Part shown: one piece after another, positions 1 to 12,042 of the stretch
How the letters are laid out: every line of letters begins with the position of its first letter
Numbering within the stretch: position 1 is the stretch's first letter
From: Gnomoniopsis sp. IMI 355080
Taxonomy: Eukaryota; Ascomycota; Sordariomycetes; Diaporthales; Gnomoniaceae
NCBI GenBank assembly: GCA_027946555.1
Contig: JAPEVC010000281.1
Span: 1 to 41,862 of the forward strand
Length of the DNA: 41,862 bases
Reading direction: 5' to 3'
The notes under the pieces: generated by a model
What the model saw: only the letters and a program-made list of their open reading frames with translations
Database searches by the model: none
Told to the model about the DNA's origin: nothing
Program-made: the position numbers and the translations under genes

Positions 1-707
1 GGGTGGGGTGGGCTTCTTAATAGAGGGCTTGTCCCAGGAAGAGAAGAAATCATCATCGGGTTCGCCGGCGGGCGTGGATGTGCCGTCAGGAATATCGCCA
101 TCGGTGATGACAACCTCAGTCGGATACCTAGCTGTTGTCAGCGAGAATGTGAGAGATACGTCAGGGCGCATGAGCGACATACTCTTGGGCGTCCCTAGCA
201 GCCCGTCTCTTGAGTTCGTCCTTGTATTTGGTCGCAGCGGGAGACTGGTACTTGGTCTTGGGATCTTTGCTGTTCAGCGCGGCAGTTCCGCCGTTGGACT
301 GGAAGAACTTGGTGGCAGACTCGTTGCCGCCCACTTTCATGACCCGGAGTTGATCCCATTGCCACTCTGGATTTCGGTCAATACGGGAATGCGTGCACGT
401 TGTTGTGGCAGGCACTTACGATCTAGGTTGGTGGAGCGGACAAAGGAGATGTGGACACCGAGATTACGATGATTCGAGGAGCAGTCGAGGCACAGGTAGA
501 TACCGAAAGGCACCGACGTCCATGTTGGATTCTTCTGGCCACAATCGAAGCAAATCTATGAAGTTCGTTCCGTCAGCGACGTGCATTGGATTCAAGGCTG
601 CAGAACGGAGGCTTGCGCATTGTGGCACGAACCTTGTTGGCCTGCTTGGTCTTCAATTTCTCGAAGATCTTCTGCGACTGCTGCTTGGACGCGAGCGCAG
701 CACTCAT
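1..707 (-). CDS. glo3: ArfGAP of the GLO3 (ArfGAP2/3) type, 3' end outside the window
   Basis: Predicted GTPase-activating protein for Arf, expected to act in COPI retrograde transport from Golgi to ER. Exons on the minus strand: 707-633, 555-420, 366-183, 127-1 (continues off the window); introns of 77, 53 and 55 nt with GT..AG ends, all joins in frame. The protein starts MSAALASKQQSQKIFEKLK, and exon 2 carries the ArfGAP zinc finger C27-x2-C30-x16-C47-x2-C50, followed by the HRNLGVHISFVRS segment with the arginine expected of the catalytic finger. Exon 3 has the DQWQWDQLRVMKVGGN block of the domain. The last visible part (DDDFFSSWDKP) is the linker after the domain. The ATG at 707 is chosen because the family begins there; the open frame upstream (to 812) does not look like ArfGAP. 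It shares a divergent promoter region with TIM21. Family is certain; GLO3 rather than GCS1 is inferred from the start and the FFSSWDKP linker. Confidence 0.9.
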
Positions 708-1162
708 CTTGGCTGCGGGAGGCACCGCGTGCCTGGTCTTTTGGAAATTAGATTCGAAAGCTACAAGCAAGATATGAGGCTCGTCGTTGCCCTCTAGAGC
801 CTGGGGGTACAATCGATGTGTCGGAGGAGGACGGATGAATGCGTGGGCGCACGGCTGAAGTAAGGGGGCACAAGGAGAAACGGACAGCGCAACGAATTTC
901 CAAGTGATACTTTGAAGCCCAACCAGCCCGTCGTCGGGGACGCCCTTGATTCGGTAATCTGACTAAGCCCAATGGGGTATAGCCTATTGTATTTCCACAA
1001 GCCGACAAGACGAGCATGGGTCACTCATCAAGCTTGAATTTGAGCCTCTTCAACTTCCACGATCGTTCCATCATATACTTGACAGAATCTTCATCAAGTC
1101 CACCTGGAACTCTGTCCAATTTCCCTTTGCTGTTAAGCAATCGAAATGTCACAGCCGCCAGG
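708..1162. promoter_or_regulatory. Divergent promoter region of glo3 and tim21
   Basis: This 455-base interval separates the two start codons, which point away from each other, so it must hold both promoters and 5' leaders. No specific operator was recognised. An open frame in phase with tim21 starts at 1016, but its residues do not resemble a mitochondrial presequence. Confidence 0.5.
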
Positions 1163-2066
1163 ATGAGATTACTCGTACCCGCGTCAACCCTGCGACCGGC
1201 CACCATTCTTACTGGCTCTCACCCCATTGCACCCCTCGTCTTCTGTACAGCGAGAAATTATGCCAGTGTAGGTGGTTCTGGCTCATCATCAGCCACTTCA
1301 AAACGCCGTGCGGTCACGCCTTTCAATGATGACGGCCATGTCCCTTGGACTGACCTGTCAGTGGCGGAAAAGTCAGCCCGAGCAGCCCAACAGACTTTCA
1401 ATCTTGGATTTATTGTAGTGGGCGTAGTTCTGACGGTAAGGGCCTTCAAAATCACTGTCGTTGCCGGCCATTTGAGCTCCTCGAGGCCAAAACTGATACA
1501 TGAGATTTAGGGTGGGGTGGGATACGTTCTGTGGACTGAGGTGTTCAGCACCGAATCCAAGGTCACATACTTCAACAAGGCTGTGGACCGCATCAAGAAG
1601 GACCATCGGTGTCTCGAGCTCCTCGGAGACAGCAAGAAGATCGTGGCCCATGGAGAGGAGACGTACAATAAATGGAGGAGGGCTAGGCCGATTTCGTACG
1701 TCTGTTGTATTTTGCTACGGCTCATTTTTGTGAAATTCAACGTTCTGACATAGTGCAGGTCATCTGAGACAACGGACCCTCAGGGAAACCAGCACCTCAT
1801 GATGCAATTCTATGTGAGTTAGATCTCCTCATATGAATTCCCGTATCATTCATCAACTGACTCTCGACCAGGTCGAGGGCCCGCTCAACAAGGGCTCAGT
1901 TCATATTCATTTGGTCAAGTACCGAGGCTCCGGCGATTTTGAGTACAAATACTTTTACGTGGACATCAAGGGCAAGCAAAGGATTTACTTGGAGAATGCG
2001 AATGCCAACTCGCCGTCAGGTGCGAGCAGCAAAGGTTCGAAACTTTTTGGCATCAAGTGGAGCTAG
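1163..2066 (+). CDS. tim21: TIM21, subunit of the mitochondrial TIM23 presequence translocase
   Basis: Predicted inner-membrane protein linking the TOM and TIM23 translocases through an intermembrane-space domain. Exons 1163-1435, 1511-1695, 1759-1813 and 1872-2066 give 235 aa; introns are 75, 63 and 58 nt with good donors and keep the frame. The N-terminus from the ATG at 1163 (MRLLVPASTLRPATI, basic and hydroxylated with no acidic residue) is a plausible mitochondrial presequence. One transmembrane helix lies at about residues 79-100 (FNLGFIVVGVVLTGGVGYVLW) and intron 1 falls inside it. The C-terminal domain contains EVFSTESKVTYFN, MMQFYVEGPLNKG and FEYKYFYVDIKGKQRIYL, typical of Tim21. The stop follows LFGIKWS. 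An in-frame ATG at 1016 would add 49 residues but is less likely. Confidence 0.92.
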
Positions 2067-3107
2067 AGTCTCGGAATCTATCATTGTCCGTCGTATGCAA
2101 TACCGGGAAAAATTCAATGTCTTCCCAGTTAGCCCCTATGCTACCCCCTTGCTATGCCGCCTGTGAGCAAGATTCGCGAGCGTTTGGGCGCTGACCAGCG
2201 GAGAAGCTGTCGAGCTCTCAGTTGCTGTTAAGTGGTATAGGCAAATTTTGCTTTCAAGTCCAATCGATATCCACTGGTAGTCGATGGTACTGGTTGCTGC
2301 AGCAAAGAAGCGCATGAAGCTGAGCCGATTGCGGTCGTGCGCTTCGCACGGGGCAAGTCCTCAATTCCACACCAACACTGAGGGGGTCTCACGGCTGAAT
2401 ATTGTGGAATTGGAAAAGCGAATGGTCGTTTTGAGATACCGCATAACGGTCTCAGGGTCTTCAGCCGACCGATGCAAGTGGTATGAGGGAAAATGTCGTT
2501 TTTGTTGTACGGAATCCGACCAGCTTTCGTCGAAGGACCGTCGTCCTCGATAAGTTTCAATTAAGAACGAGACGTGCAGCTGTCATAGTGCGTACAACAA
2601 GACGATAAAGGTCAGTACCAACGATTTCCAAATAAACCAGTCAAACCGACGACATTACGTAGCGAAGGTGTTGTGTCGTGAGAAAAAGAATCTAAGTATG
2701 GTTGAGGTCCAGGCGGCGCCTGTAGTGTACTGCGTGATAGGCCCTTGGCTTACGTAAGGCTCAACCCTCGAAGTCCCAGGGTGGTTTTGGGGGGGGGGGG
2801 TTCCCATCCAACTTCCACCGCGATCTTTTGTTGAAGGCTACGACTAATCAGCTCTCAAATCAGAAGATGCATGACCATTGCCTTTATATTATCCAAATGA
2901 ACGGGGATGCTAGCAATTTAGGTGTAGAACCTGAATACCGCGTGGAAAGCATTCCCGAGCACGAACCCGCTAAAGAAACGCGTCTAGCGGCAGGCGCGAC
3001 GCCAGAACGCGATTTTTGCGTCGAGTGTATAGACTTGATACCTCTGCACTTATCCTCATTAAAAAAATAAAATTGTTGAAAAAGATCACGAAAGGTGGCA
3101 AAAGTCA
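2067..3107. other. Intergenic, no recognised gene
   Basis: About 1 kb between TIM21 and the tRNA. Two overlapping open frames (2284-2553 plus, 2228-2560 minus) resemble nothing known and are probably chance. There is a run of 12 G at 2789-2800. Confidence 0.5.
2789..2800. repeat. Poly-G run (12 G)
   Basis: Uninterrupted G homopolymer in the intergenic stretch. Its exact length is easily misread by sequencers. Similar C or G runs of about 9-11 occur near 15470, 31880, 40675 and 41840, in non-coding positions. Confidence 0.9.
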
Positions 3108-3196
3108 AGGCCGTGCAGAGATTCGAACTCTGGTTGCCGGAAAATACGATTTTGATGTTTCAAAATCCGGAGTGATTACCACTACACTACACAGCC
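3108..3196 (-). tRNA. tRNA-Gln, anticodon UUG, with a 17-nt intron
   Basis: On the minus strand the acceptor stem GGCTGTG (3196-3190) pairs with CACGGCC (3115-3109) with one G-U pair, and T at 3108 is the discriminator. A D-arm with GTAGTGGTAATCAC follows. The anticodon stem CCGGA/TCCGG (3170-3166 and 3141-3137) encloses TTTTGA with anticodon TTG at 3163-3161. A T-arm with AGAG-TTCGAAT-CTCT is present. The intron lies after position 37, at 3159-3143. It contains CAAAAT, which can pair with the anticodon-loop ATTTTG as expected of a substrate for the tRNA splicing endonuclease. The mature length is 72 nt before CCA addition. It reads glutamine CAA codons (and possibly CAG by wobble). Confidence 0.93.
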
Positions 3197-3644
3197 CGGT
3201 ATTTGATTTGATGTGCATCCACTTTTGTATTAAACTATATAGTATATCCATACGTCCTGACCGTGGTGACGAACTCGAATTCGCATCCAACTTGGCCCTT
3301 CTCTCTTTGTGCAAGTAAAAATGATAACGGGAATTTGAGCAAAGAATTGATGAATATATCATAACAAACTTGTCAATATGATATTGGACCAAATGCGATT
3401 CGGTTGGAGAGAAAAATAACTTGATTCTGAAGTGATGTGTACTTTCAAAGTCTGAGGACCGCGGTTCGACCCGCACTTGACCTTGTTCGTTTATTTCTCT
3501 TTCGCATCTACATAGTCCGCTCAAGTTTTACGGCAGTATTGTGGTTGTCTTACTCATTTCCATGAAGCGGCTCTCAGGCCATCAAATGCGCAAAATCTTC
3601 AGATCATCCCGAGCCAGTTGTTCTGTCCACAAAACCCCAGTGCG
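3197..3644. other. Intergenic with a weak tRNA-like fragment
   Basis: This is the upstream side of the tRNA and the 5' flank of the Asteroid-type gene. At 3421-3483 the sequence GACCGCGGTTCGACCCGC recalls a tRNA T-arm followed by an acceptor-like end, but no matching 5' half can be folded. It may be an eroded tRNA copy. Confidence 0.35.
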
Positions 3645-5470
3645 ATGGGAATCCGTGGCCTCACAAACTTGCTGAGGCAGTATGCTTCGCGCCAAGAGCT
3701 GTGCGGTCGTGTTGTGATTGATGGCCCAGCCCTGGCATATCACATCCTGTGGATCGCACGCCACAACGTCTCAAGCATACTTGACGAGCCTACGTACTCA
3801 GTACTCGCCACAACTGCGATACAGTGGCTTGAACGCCTCGAGTCTCATGGACTCCAAGTGTGAGTGTTGCTACGAGTCGCCCTCAATCTGCATGTCTGCA
3901 TATCGGAAAGCTGATCATCAGTAGGGGTGCCATCTATTTTGATGGCTTTCTACCTCCGTCTAAAAAGGAGGAGCGCCACAGGCGGATATGTGAGAGATCC
4001 CACGAAGCCCAGAAGTACTTTCTGAACACGATCCCGGCCATCAAGGCCAATGGTCAAGTGCGAAAGCGCTTCGTACCCGACCCGGCTTTCCATGTCCCAG
4101 CAATCTTGGAAGGTCTCCAGTCACAGAAGAGATACCGAGAGCTCACTTACCTTGTTCCAGGCGAGGCGGACCCCTACTGCGCCGCCGACGTGAAGCAGAA
4201 TGGTGGTATCCTCCTCACCTCGGACTCTGACCTGCTGCTCTATGATCTTGGTCCGACGGGCAGCGTCGTTTTCCTAAAAGATCTGCAACTTGACCTTGGC
4301 GCTATGCAAGAGGCGAGCTCCATCTCAGCTCCGATTAGCAGGCCGAGTGAGCTTTGTCGACGAATGTCGCTCGAGCAGGACCAACTGAGCATGCTGCGAT
4401 TTGGCTTCGAGGTAAAAGTGCGATCAGGAGTGCGTCCTTATCTCACTTTCAAAGATCTGTCAAACCAGTCGGAATGGGCTTACTTGGAAGAAGGCTATGC
4501 GAAGGAATTCGAAGCTTTCGTCAAGGAGTATCATGGTACCCCAGATTTCACCGGCACTGCACTCATTCATGATAGCCTCCTCGACCCTAGGATATCCGAA
4601 TTCGTTCTGGACTGGGCAAAAAACGATGCAGCTGGGGAATTTGATGTTAAACAAGATCTCACGGTCTGGCTGCCATCACTCGTTGATCGTTGGGACCGAG
4701 CGAGTGCGTGGGATCTGGGGACGACAATAAGGCAGCTGGCGTACAGCCTCCATCAACATGGCAACAGACAACACTCTAAGGTTATTGAATATCGAAGAAC
4801 ACTGTCCATAACGTCCGTGGGACAAGCAGTGGAGCTTCTTGACGAGCCTGAAGTCTTGCGGGCAACGAGAAGCCTACTAGAATACGTTGACCGGTTCATC
4901 AAGGAGAATGCGGTGCCCAAAAGGCTGCAGTGGATCACGACGTGTCTAAGCTTAGAGGTTGATCATGCTGCCCATGAGAGTAAGGAATCCAACACTCTGG
5001 GGCTTTGGAAGAAGGCTGCCAATGCTGAAGGTAGGCTGGACCCCGGCAATTGGGATGCTGTCCACCTCGCAGCCCAGATACTGGGGACTTGTTATTCATT
5101 GCGCATGTTGCAGCAGGTCCTGGGTATTTGGAAGGGAGGCTCTTTGTTAGGCGCAACGTCGATCGGACAGGTGGAGAGGCTGAAGGAACGCCTGTCTACA
5201 CTGCCAACCCTTGCGGGCTTTCCAGCTCCCGCAGAGATGAAGAATTTGTTTGAACATTTGCACCGAGAAGGTCAACTAGATATCTTGTCGGACGCTGTTG
5301 GAGTCCCAAAGATCATCTTCGGAGCAAAGGTCGAGGCTTCCCAGAGATTGAAAAATACGCAGTCGCGCAAGGTGAAAAGACGAGAACAGAAGCCCACCAA
5401 AGCGAGAGCGTCGCATTTACAGGCGGCGGCAAATCCATTCGAGGCATTGAGCACAGTGAATGAAAACTAG
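3645..5470 (+). CDS. Asteroid-type XPG/FEN-fold nuclease domain protein
   Basis: Predicted member of the Asteroid branch of the XPG/FEN nuclease superfamily; the substrate is unknown. Exons 3645-3859 and 3922-5470 give 587 aa. The 62-nt intron uses donor GTGAGT and joins V72 to RGAIYFDG. The start MGIRGLTNLLRQY is the usual XPG-N opening. Acidic active-site candidates are D26 (VVIDGPALAYH), D79 (IYFDG), E153 and D155 in VPGEADPYCA, and D173 and D175 in LLTSDSDLLLYD, so the metal-binding set looks intact. The helical C-terminal half has no recognised domain and ends in a basic stretch (about residues 545-575). The gene lies alone, downstream of the tRNA. I am sure of the family and unsure of the process (possibly DNA or RNA flap processing). 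Confidence 0.88.
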
Positions 5471-8400
5471 GCATATAGAGAGTTCGAGATACCCCCAATG
5501 AATTAGGTATGTATGTGTTGTCGACCACTACACTCCCGAGGTCCTCTCTCAGGCGCTTGACCTCGACAATTACGTATCTTCATGCTCGGAGGGCCTCTCC
5601 AACTTTCCACCTGACAATCATGTTGATATCGCTGGCAGTTTTAGTGCCAATCTTGAAGACGGATTCAGCGTCGCTTGTTTAAGGCTTTACAAAGTTGTAC
5701 GGTGCAGATCGTTCGTCTCCCTCCGGCAGCGCCTGCAATTTTAAATCGCCTCATCATTGTGAAAGTGTTGGAGACATCTTGCGAGCAGGCTGCTCATTTA
5801 TGAGGTAAACGGTGCGGCATGTGGTGCGAGCTTTCTTGATTGCTTGAGCAGTCCGCTTCAATCAGTACTCCCGAGGTCCTCCCGGGGAGAAGGCCAGGTC
5901 GAAAGATATACCCCGTTTGGAACCTCACATGAGCAGTCCCTCCAATGTTAAAGAATCTTGTCATTGGCAAGATAAACGAATACATCCCAGAATGCTCTAT
6001 ACGCGGTGTTATATCTAAGTGATCGAGCCCAGGAACAAGCTGACAGCGTTCAAGTCAAAATTATTGGCCAAAAACAACAGAGTGGCAACGAAGCTAGCTT
6101 TCATTTGTGAAGCTCTTGCGCTGTTGTAGAGGAAAAAGGACATATCAAATCAAGATGTTGCTGGATCCACCCTTTCGAATCCATACCGGATAGACGCATT
6201 CAACATAGCATCTGTGTCCCGGGGAGACATGATGTCTTTGAACGGCATATAAAAGCCAAACAATCGAGGGAAGACGGCAATCTTTCACTGTTCCCTATCT
6301 TGGCAGTAATTGCATATAGGGAGGACCTGTCACTAAGGCCCGGAGACTTCTCTGGGGAGAGGGTGGTGTCCACAGAGCAAACATCGTCGAATGGTTATGT
6401 ACTACATACAGCCAGACAAGCCCTGGTCTTCCATGAGTAGTCTAACAGGGCAAACAGCACAATTTTTGTGTGTGTGGGAACTAGGAATAGGCTGGTCTAT
6501 ACAAGCCTCCTTGATGACCTGAGGTCTCGTAGGACTTGGTGCCTCTCTGCTACGGTGCTCTCGAGTCCTCTAAGCCGTGATTTGGCGCACCAAGAGTGTT
6601 TTGCAGTAGACCTAGTCGTCTTGCGCTGGAATTGCACTTTCATTTGCACCATGCTGTGGCAATTGGCCCATGCCCTAATTTTACATATACTGATAGACTG
6701 GGTGTTGATATACGGCCGACTTCCTCGGCTGAAAGCAAACATCTTCTTCACGCCACTGGGGCACTCTGTGAAATGAAAAGTCGATACAGAGAAGCTGGCC
6801 CCGGGCGGGGGCTCACTCCTCATCTCAAGGCACAGTCTCTACAGCAGGACGCCCTGGTCCATCGACTCCATTGGAGGCTGGCCGTACCATCACTGGACCA
6901 AACATGGGTAATTCCATCCAGCACACGTGCCTGGACACCTTCACCGCAGAATCACTTTCCACATCAGCTGTCACCGAGGCATCAACCTCACAGACGTATT
7001 TTGCGCAACATGCTTCTAGACCCGCCATAAAACATGAAAACAGCCTATTATCAAAGCTGAAGAGCAGGTTCCTACTAGGATGTCTAAAAGCCGGTAAATT
7101 CATCCAAATCCCAGCCTGCTGCATCCCAGGATCTCATCTGCACCGGGGCACAAGCCCAGACACGCCCACAGTGATGTCTAGCCAAAGATATCGCAGACAG
7201 GATCCGGGATAGCTACTTACTGCAGGTGTTGTTACATAGTATGATCTCCTCTCCCCGCATCGATGCGGAGACAATTCTCCATCACCACGCCACTACGGCC
7301 GATATCACCCCACGTGCCGAAGGAGGCTCTGCGACGGTACTGCTGCAGCAACATGCAATGATCAATCCTGCGAGATCTTTTTTTTTTTTTTACCTCTCTC
7401 GGACAAGCAAAAAGTCCAGAGCACCCCAACTTAGAAACGCTGGAATGTCATAGAGAATTGGCGTCTGATAGCCGCCCTGCGGAATACATCGCCATACGAA
7501 GACTTCTCTGAACGCTGAGCTGGCACATCGAGGGTCCCATTTTCACATGCTCAGGAACAAGCTCGCAAGTTTGCATGGACAGACAAGCTATCAGAGAGGG
7601 GAATTGGCCAGCCCTGAAGGCCCATTGGGTCGTTCTGGGGTCTCCATGTGTGCGGGTCGATAGGTGCAGTCGATCGACCTCGGAAAGAAGTTGGAGGTGC
7701 GGGTGCGGGAGAGAGACATTAGGTGCATGCCATCTGCAAGTACATCAAAGGTTGAGACAAGCTTTTCGTGTTCCCATCCAGGCAATCCGGTGCTTCTCGA
7801 ACTTGAGATGTGATGATAAGTGGAGCTTACGAGTGCCGGCATATTTTACCCGGGTGAGACCGAGGGTAGATCATTTGCACAAGGGCGGGACGGTATTATC
7901 CTCTGTGTATGTACGTAGTAGTATATGCAATAGAACTTTACCAGCAAGGTTGACTGGCGACAGCGGTGGTGTCGCTGATCATGACCACCAATGGAACTTA
8001 CGCCGGGTAGATCCGCGCATCTGCCCGGGAACATGCCATTAGGAGGGTAAAGTGGTGCCAGATTGATTAATTATCAGATGGTAGTCTGGTCCTCTTCACT
8101 TGCCCTGATGTCTTAGGACATGTGCACAGCAGAGCGCAGTAAAAAAAACCGCATCGCTATTGCGGGAACAAAATATTCAAGACACTTGAACCATGATTGT
8201 TTGACCGCACGTCCAGTGTCTACGTATCAACAGCCGTACGCCCGCGATCTTCGGGCTATTGCCGAGGCTGTCATGAGGGGCCCCATCCGAAGCACCGAAT
8301 TGGCACCGTGGCTGGGGTATCCCATTTGTACGGACCCTCCGCTCCCCAGGTTCACAGTCCAAGATGAGGCTGCAATTGCTTTGTCACCACGATTTGTTAG

Positions 8401-8961
8401 CGGGTCATTGTGTCTCCGCCCCATTTACTCCGGTGCATTTTCTCCAGGGCGTGAATCTGGAGACCTGATCAAAAGAAAAACGGAGAATGCAGCCTGTATG
8501 CACGCCCAAGAACGCAGGCCGCTCCTGGGTGACGGCAGGGTAATTAGATCTGGATATGCTGTGGTTGATGTTTGTTTGTATTGCTCTGCAAGTCATTGAT
8601 TCATCAGCCTCGCAAGCACCAGCAGCTCTAGAGCCTAGCTTGATGACAGCAGTGACCCGCAAGAACCTGGAAGATACCATTCATCAAATCGAGACTCTAA
8701 CAAGCCCCGTCGAGAGTTCAGCGGAAGTCACCGAAGATTGACCACCAAGCGCCGAAGGTTTCTGCGAGAAAAGCGGGAACGTCCGAGTTCGGTATTGGAC
8801 CATCCACGAAATAGGCCCGGGCACCTGTCATGCCGATAGGGCTGACCATAGCGCAGGAAGCTGTCCGCCCAGCACGGTGGTTGCAGGAATTGAGAACAAT
8901 GCTATTGTTCCATCCTTTACATCCTTGTCAAGTTCAGCTACACATGAATTGGCTGTGCGGC
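5471..8961. other. 3.5-kb interval without a recognised gene
   Basis: This lies between the convergent 3' ends of the Asteroid-type gene and the RAD55-like gene. Many open frames of 60-160 codons exist on both strands (the largest is 8120-8599), but none has a recognisable motif, splice-linked continuation or family resemblance. A 15-base direct repeat (ACTCCCGAGGTCCTC) occurs at 5532-5546 and 5867-5881. A T-run lies near 7378-7390. No terminal repeats or transposase remnants were seen. Confidence 0.5.
5532..5881. repeat. 15-bp direct repeat ACTCCCGAGGTCCTC, two copies
   Basis: Identical copies at 5532-5546 and 5867-5881, 335 bases apart, in non-coding sequence downstream of the Asteroid-type gene. 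No further similarity of the flanks was noticed. Function unknown. Confidence 0.8.
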
Positions 8962-10310
8962 TCAGTTCTGGCCAGACTCCCTTTCGGGCTCTGGATCCTC
9001 GTCGTCGACATCTTTGAATTCATCCTCGTCGTCCGTGTCGGGATGGGTTCCCAGGATGATGTCTTCACTGCCTTGCCACTGTGGCGGTTGCCCAGGTAGT
9101 GCGCTATTGTCTTGCTCTCCCCACCCGTATTCATCCTCGCTGTCAGGCACCTCGAGACCCGTATCGTCAAGCTTACGTTTCTGAGCTGGTGTCCAAGACG
9201 TGGCACCTGCTGGCTGGACTCTATCATAGTTTACCGGGACCAGGCCGGTCTACAGTGCGTCAGAATACACACATCTGCAGTAGCTGGGGTGACGCGACCT
9301 ACCGACTCGACCTCGAAAGCAACGGCATTGTCTAACGCCTCTGCAAACATGTTGCCATCGACCTTTTGGACTGTTGCAAGACGGGCACCCAATGTACAAC
9401 CATTCGTCCACACCCAGTCTCTGTAAAGTGCAACCCTCGTGGTCACTCCCTGTTCCCAGACGTTGGCGTTGACCGCAGGTGTGAGAGTGGCCCCCCTCTC
9501 AGCCTGCATTCGAGTAGCACATTGGGAGAGAAGAACTACTGCAGCGTCACGAGTCGCGGCAAGCTTCTGCAGGGCGCCAATGATGTACTGAAGGACCTGT
9601 ATTCGTCGTGAAGATGGCGATGGACCTGTACCCATCAGCCAGGAGCTTGCGGCACTATGCGATCAGACGCACCTTTGTTACCGTTGTTGGCAGCCCCTTT
9701 CTGAGCGGGTATCCTTGGAAATGCATGATTTATTAGGGCGGACAAGGAGTCAATGACAATGAGTGCAGTGCCCGAGGGCACAGACGACAGAGTCGGTCTG
9801 CAGAGAAGAGCGATAAAGTGAGTCAAAGTTGGGCAAGAGAAGTGGGTGAGGTTGTCAAGGTGTTTGGATGTACTGTCGGCATCCTTCAGCTGTGTGGCGT
9901 TATAGAGATCCGTGAATCGCTCGTGACAGACAGGATGGAGACAATCAACCCAGAAGACGCCTTGCCCATCACGTAGCGCATTCACGGCAGCCTGGACGCC
10001 AATAGCTGTCTTTCCCACACCCGGCGGTCCCCAGATTTCAGTGACCTGGCCTTTTGATAGGCCGCCTTTCTCGTCTGACGCACTCGACGTACGCCATGTC
10101 AAGGCCCGGTCCAGACCAGGTAGACCGGTCGACACGTATGTCGGAGAATCACCATTTAGCCCCTCCAGGGCCTGAGCGGCCGATACCGTTGGGAGTCTGT
10201 CTACTATGGTGTTAATCCCGAGGAATTGGAGTCGGAGGACATCACGACTCACGGGTCGATGGTAAATCGAAGCTGCAAACATCGTGCCCATGTCTTGTGT
10301 AGTAGTCCAT
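8962..10310 (-). CDS. RecA/RAD51-family paralog, RAD55/Rhp55-like
   Basis: Predicted recombination mediator ATPase that would help load Rad51 at breaks. Exons on the minus strand: 10310-10253, 10203-9673, 9625-9303 and 9249-8962, giving 399 aa; introns are 49, 47 and 53 nt and all joins keep frame (the 47-nt intron has a GCTGAT branch site). After a short N-terminus, STGLPGLDRAL leads to Walker A GPPGVGKT at residues 78-85 and Walker B ALIVID at 166-171. Then come QVLQYIIGALQKLAATRDAA and LLSQCATRMQ, as in the RecA core. The C-terminal about 60 residues are very acidic (TDDEDEFKDVDDEDPEPE). The N-terminal helix-hairpin-helix domain of Rad51 and Rad57 is missing, which favours RAD55 over RAD57. 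The first exon and start (ATG at 10310) are the least certain part; the open frame also extends to an ATG at 10345 in another phase. Confidence 0.82.
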
Positions 10311-10960
10311 GGGTCCAGCAAGGGATCTGCAAGGGCCAGACGCACGTAAGTCGTCGGGTTGTGCTTTTGTTAGGATGCTGATATGCGAGGTTGAGTTCAA
10401 AGTAGGCAACTTTGGAGACCCGACGCGTTGGGGGAAGTCGCGTCCGCCCGCGTGTATATCAGCCACACTGAGCACCGTCCAGGGGTATTTACACCGTTAA
10501 ATACACCATTGTCAATACTAAGAGCCAGGATGAGGCACGCATATGCATCTTCAATTAATATATCTCTCATCTGGTCACCAATTGCTTGTGCATGGGTATC
10601 TACCTAATTTTTCTGCAAAAGGTTGCTTGCGAGCGCCCGGGTTGAGCCACATCTCGAGCGAAGAACAGCCGGTGTTCTTCGGATGGTGGAAGCCTTTGCC
10701 CGACAGGACATGGCATTCTGCAGGTGCCACAACTTCATCGCTTGCGAAATCACTACAAATGTACTATTTAATGAGCAGCTCGTATTGTGCCCTCGCCCTC
10801 GGGGAGACGCGGCCCTTGTTAGATAGCGAGCGGCTGCGAGATTAGCCGGAGAAAACGTGGGGGTTGTACACTTCATTCACTGGATACACCAGGTCACCTC
10901 CAAGACATGGGATATACCAGGTGAACAACATAGCCTCTTTATCATGTTCAACTGCCACTG

Positions 10961-10978
10961 TCAGTCAGTCAGTCAGTC
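10961..10978. repeat. (TCAG)n microsatellite
   Basis: Four and a half perfect TCAG units in non-coding sequence. A second simple repeat, (AGT)5, lies close by at 11143-11158. Confidence 0.9.
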
Positions 10979-12042
10979 TGATGGGCCTTGGGGTGCCAAG
11001 AATGAGTTTGCCGAGGCGGAAATGTGTTTGAAAATCGCAATTTCTATACGAGGGTTTCGTTTGGACCAGTCAGGAAGAGACGAGGCTGCGACGCCAAATG
11101 CCTCCATCTTGGGATACTATACGTACTAGCTACACAAGTATAAGTAGTAGTAGTAGTATATATCGAATCAGGTACGATTTTGCACCCCAGTCTGTAAATG
11201 TAACATTGCACCACACCCCGCAAGACGGGTCCCCTGAGGATCAACCCTAGACAGAATCTGGGGTCACAAACAAACCTCATCCATCGTCTTTCGATCAGGC
11301 CATGCCACTGCCCGTAATCCCGATCTCTTCGGTGCCGAACAACATTGTCTGCTGGCGTTCTTCATTCTAGCGGGCTAGAGACACGCAGGGCGCTGGATGG
11401 ATACTAATGAGCCAGCAGTCAGGCACTTCGAGGTGATCCTCCTTTTCGGCCCAAAGAAGCCAGCCAAAGATACATAGATAATCGAACGTCGGAAATAATC
11501 CGAGGGTGCTGGTGCAGGGGCGAGATGCGGATGCCCCTGGGGCCGGATCCTCTTGCAGGACGTAAGCTCCATGCGGGCGAATCATTACGGTCAAAGGGCA
11601 GCACCCGGCCTTGTCCAGAATGACATGTCAGTAGCGCATCGACCCTGAAAATCTGTTTGAGATGCCCACTGAGTAATCCGTACTACTGTGTCGTGTGTAT
11701 GTAGCGGTCTTCGAATTCACACCCGCCCAAGCCGGAAAAGTCCCCCGGAAACGCATCGTCGACCTGTTCTGGCCCACGGCCTTGTTTCGCCCAAGTTCCG
11801 ACCCACGGCCCGTTTGTGAAAAATTACGGGGAAGACGGATGAATCAACAAAACTTGTCTGTTCATGCGTAACCCCAGCCCTGACCTCACTTGCATGTCAA
11901 CAACATCGAGTCAGCCTTCTCCTCCAGGAAACAGGTCGTGATCTTCATGAGGCTGGAACGTGTTAAGGGAGGGGCGCCCTATCTGGGAAGGTCCAAGCGT
12001 GCCTTGCTGTACAAGTTCTCACACAGCCAGACAAATCCGACG

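Noticed and set aside
3421..3483. Possible second tRNA ending in GCGGTTCGACCCGC and an acceptor-like tail
   Set aside because: No 5' acceptor strand, D-arm or proper five-pair T-stem can be made; at best an eroded copy.
7575..8042. 155-codon plus-strand open frame
   Set aside because: No family resemblance and no splice-linked continuation; overlaps an equally featureless minus-strand frame.
8120..8599. 159-codon plus-strand open frame
   Set aside because: No recognisable domain, several overlapping frames on the other strand, and no supporting context.
5471..8961. A transposon or CRISPR array in the gene-poor interval
   Set aside because: No terminal repeats, target duplications, transposase motifs or regularly spaced repeats were found.
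10311..10345. Start of the RAD55-like gene at the ATG at 10345
   Set aside because: That phase would need no intron and would place unlikely residues before the core; the 49-nt intron with GTGAGT and the ATG at 10310 gives a better join.
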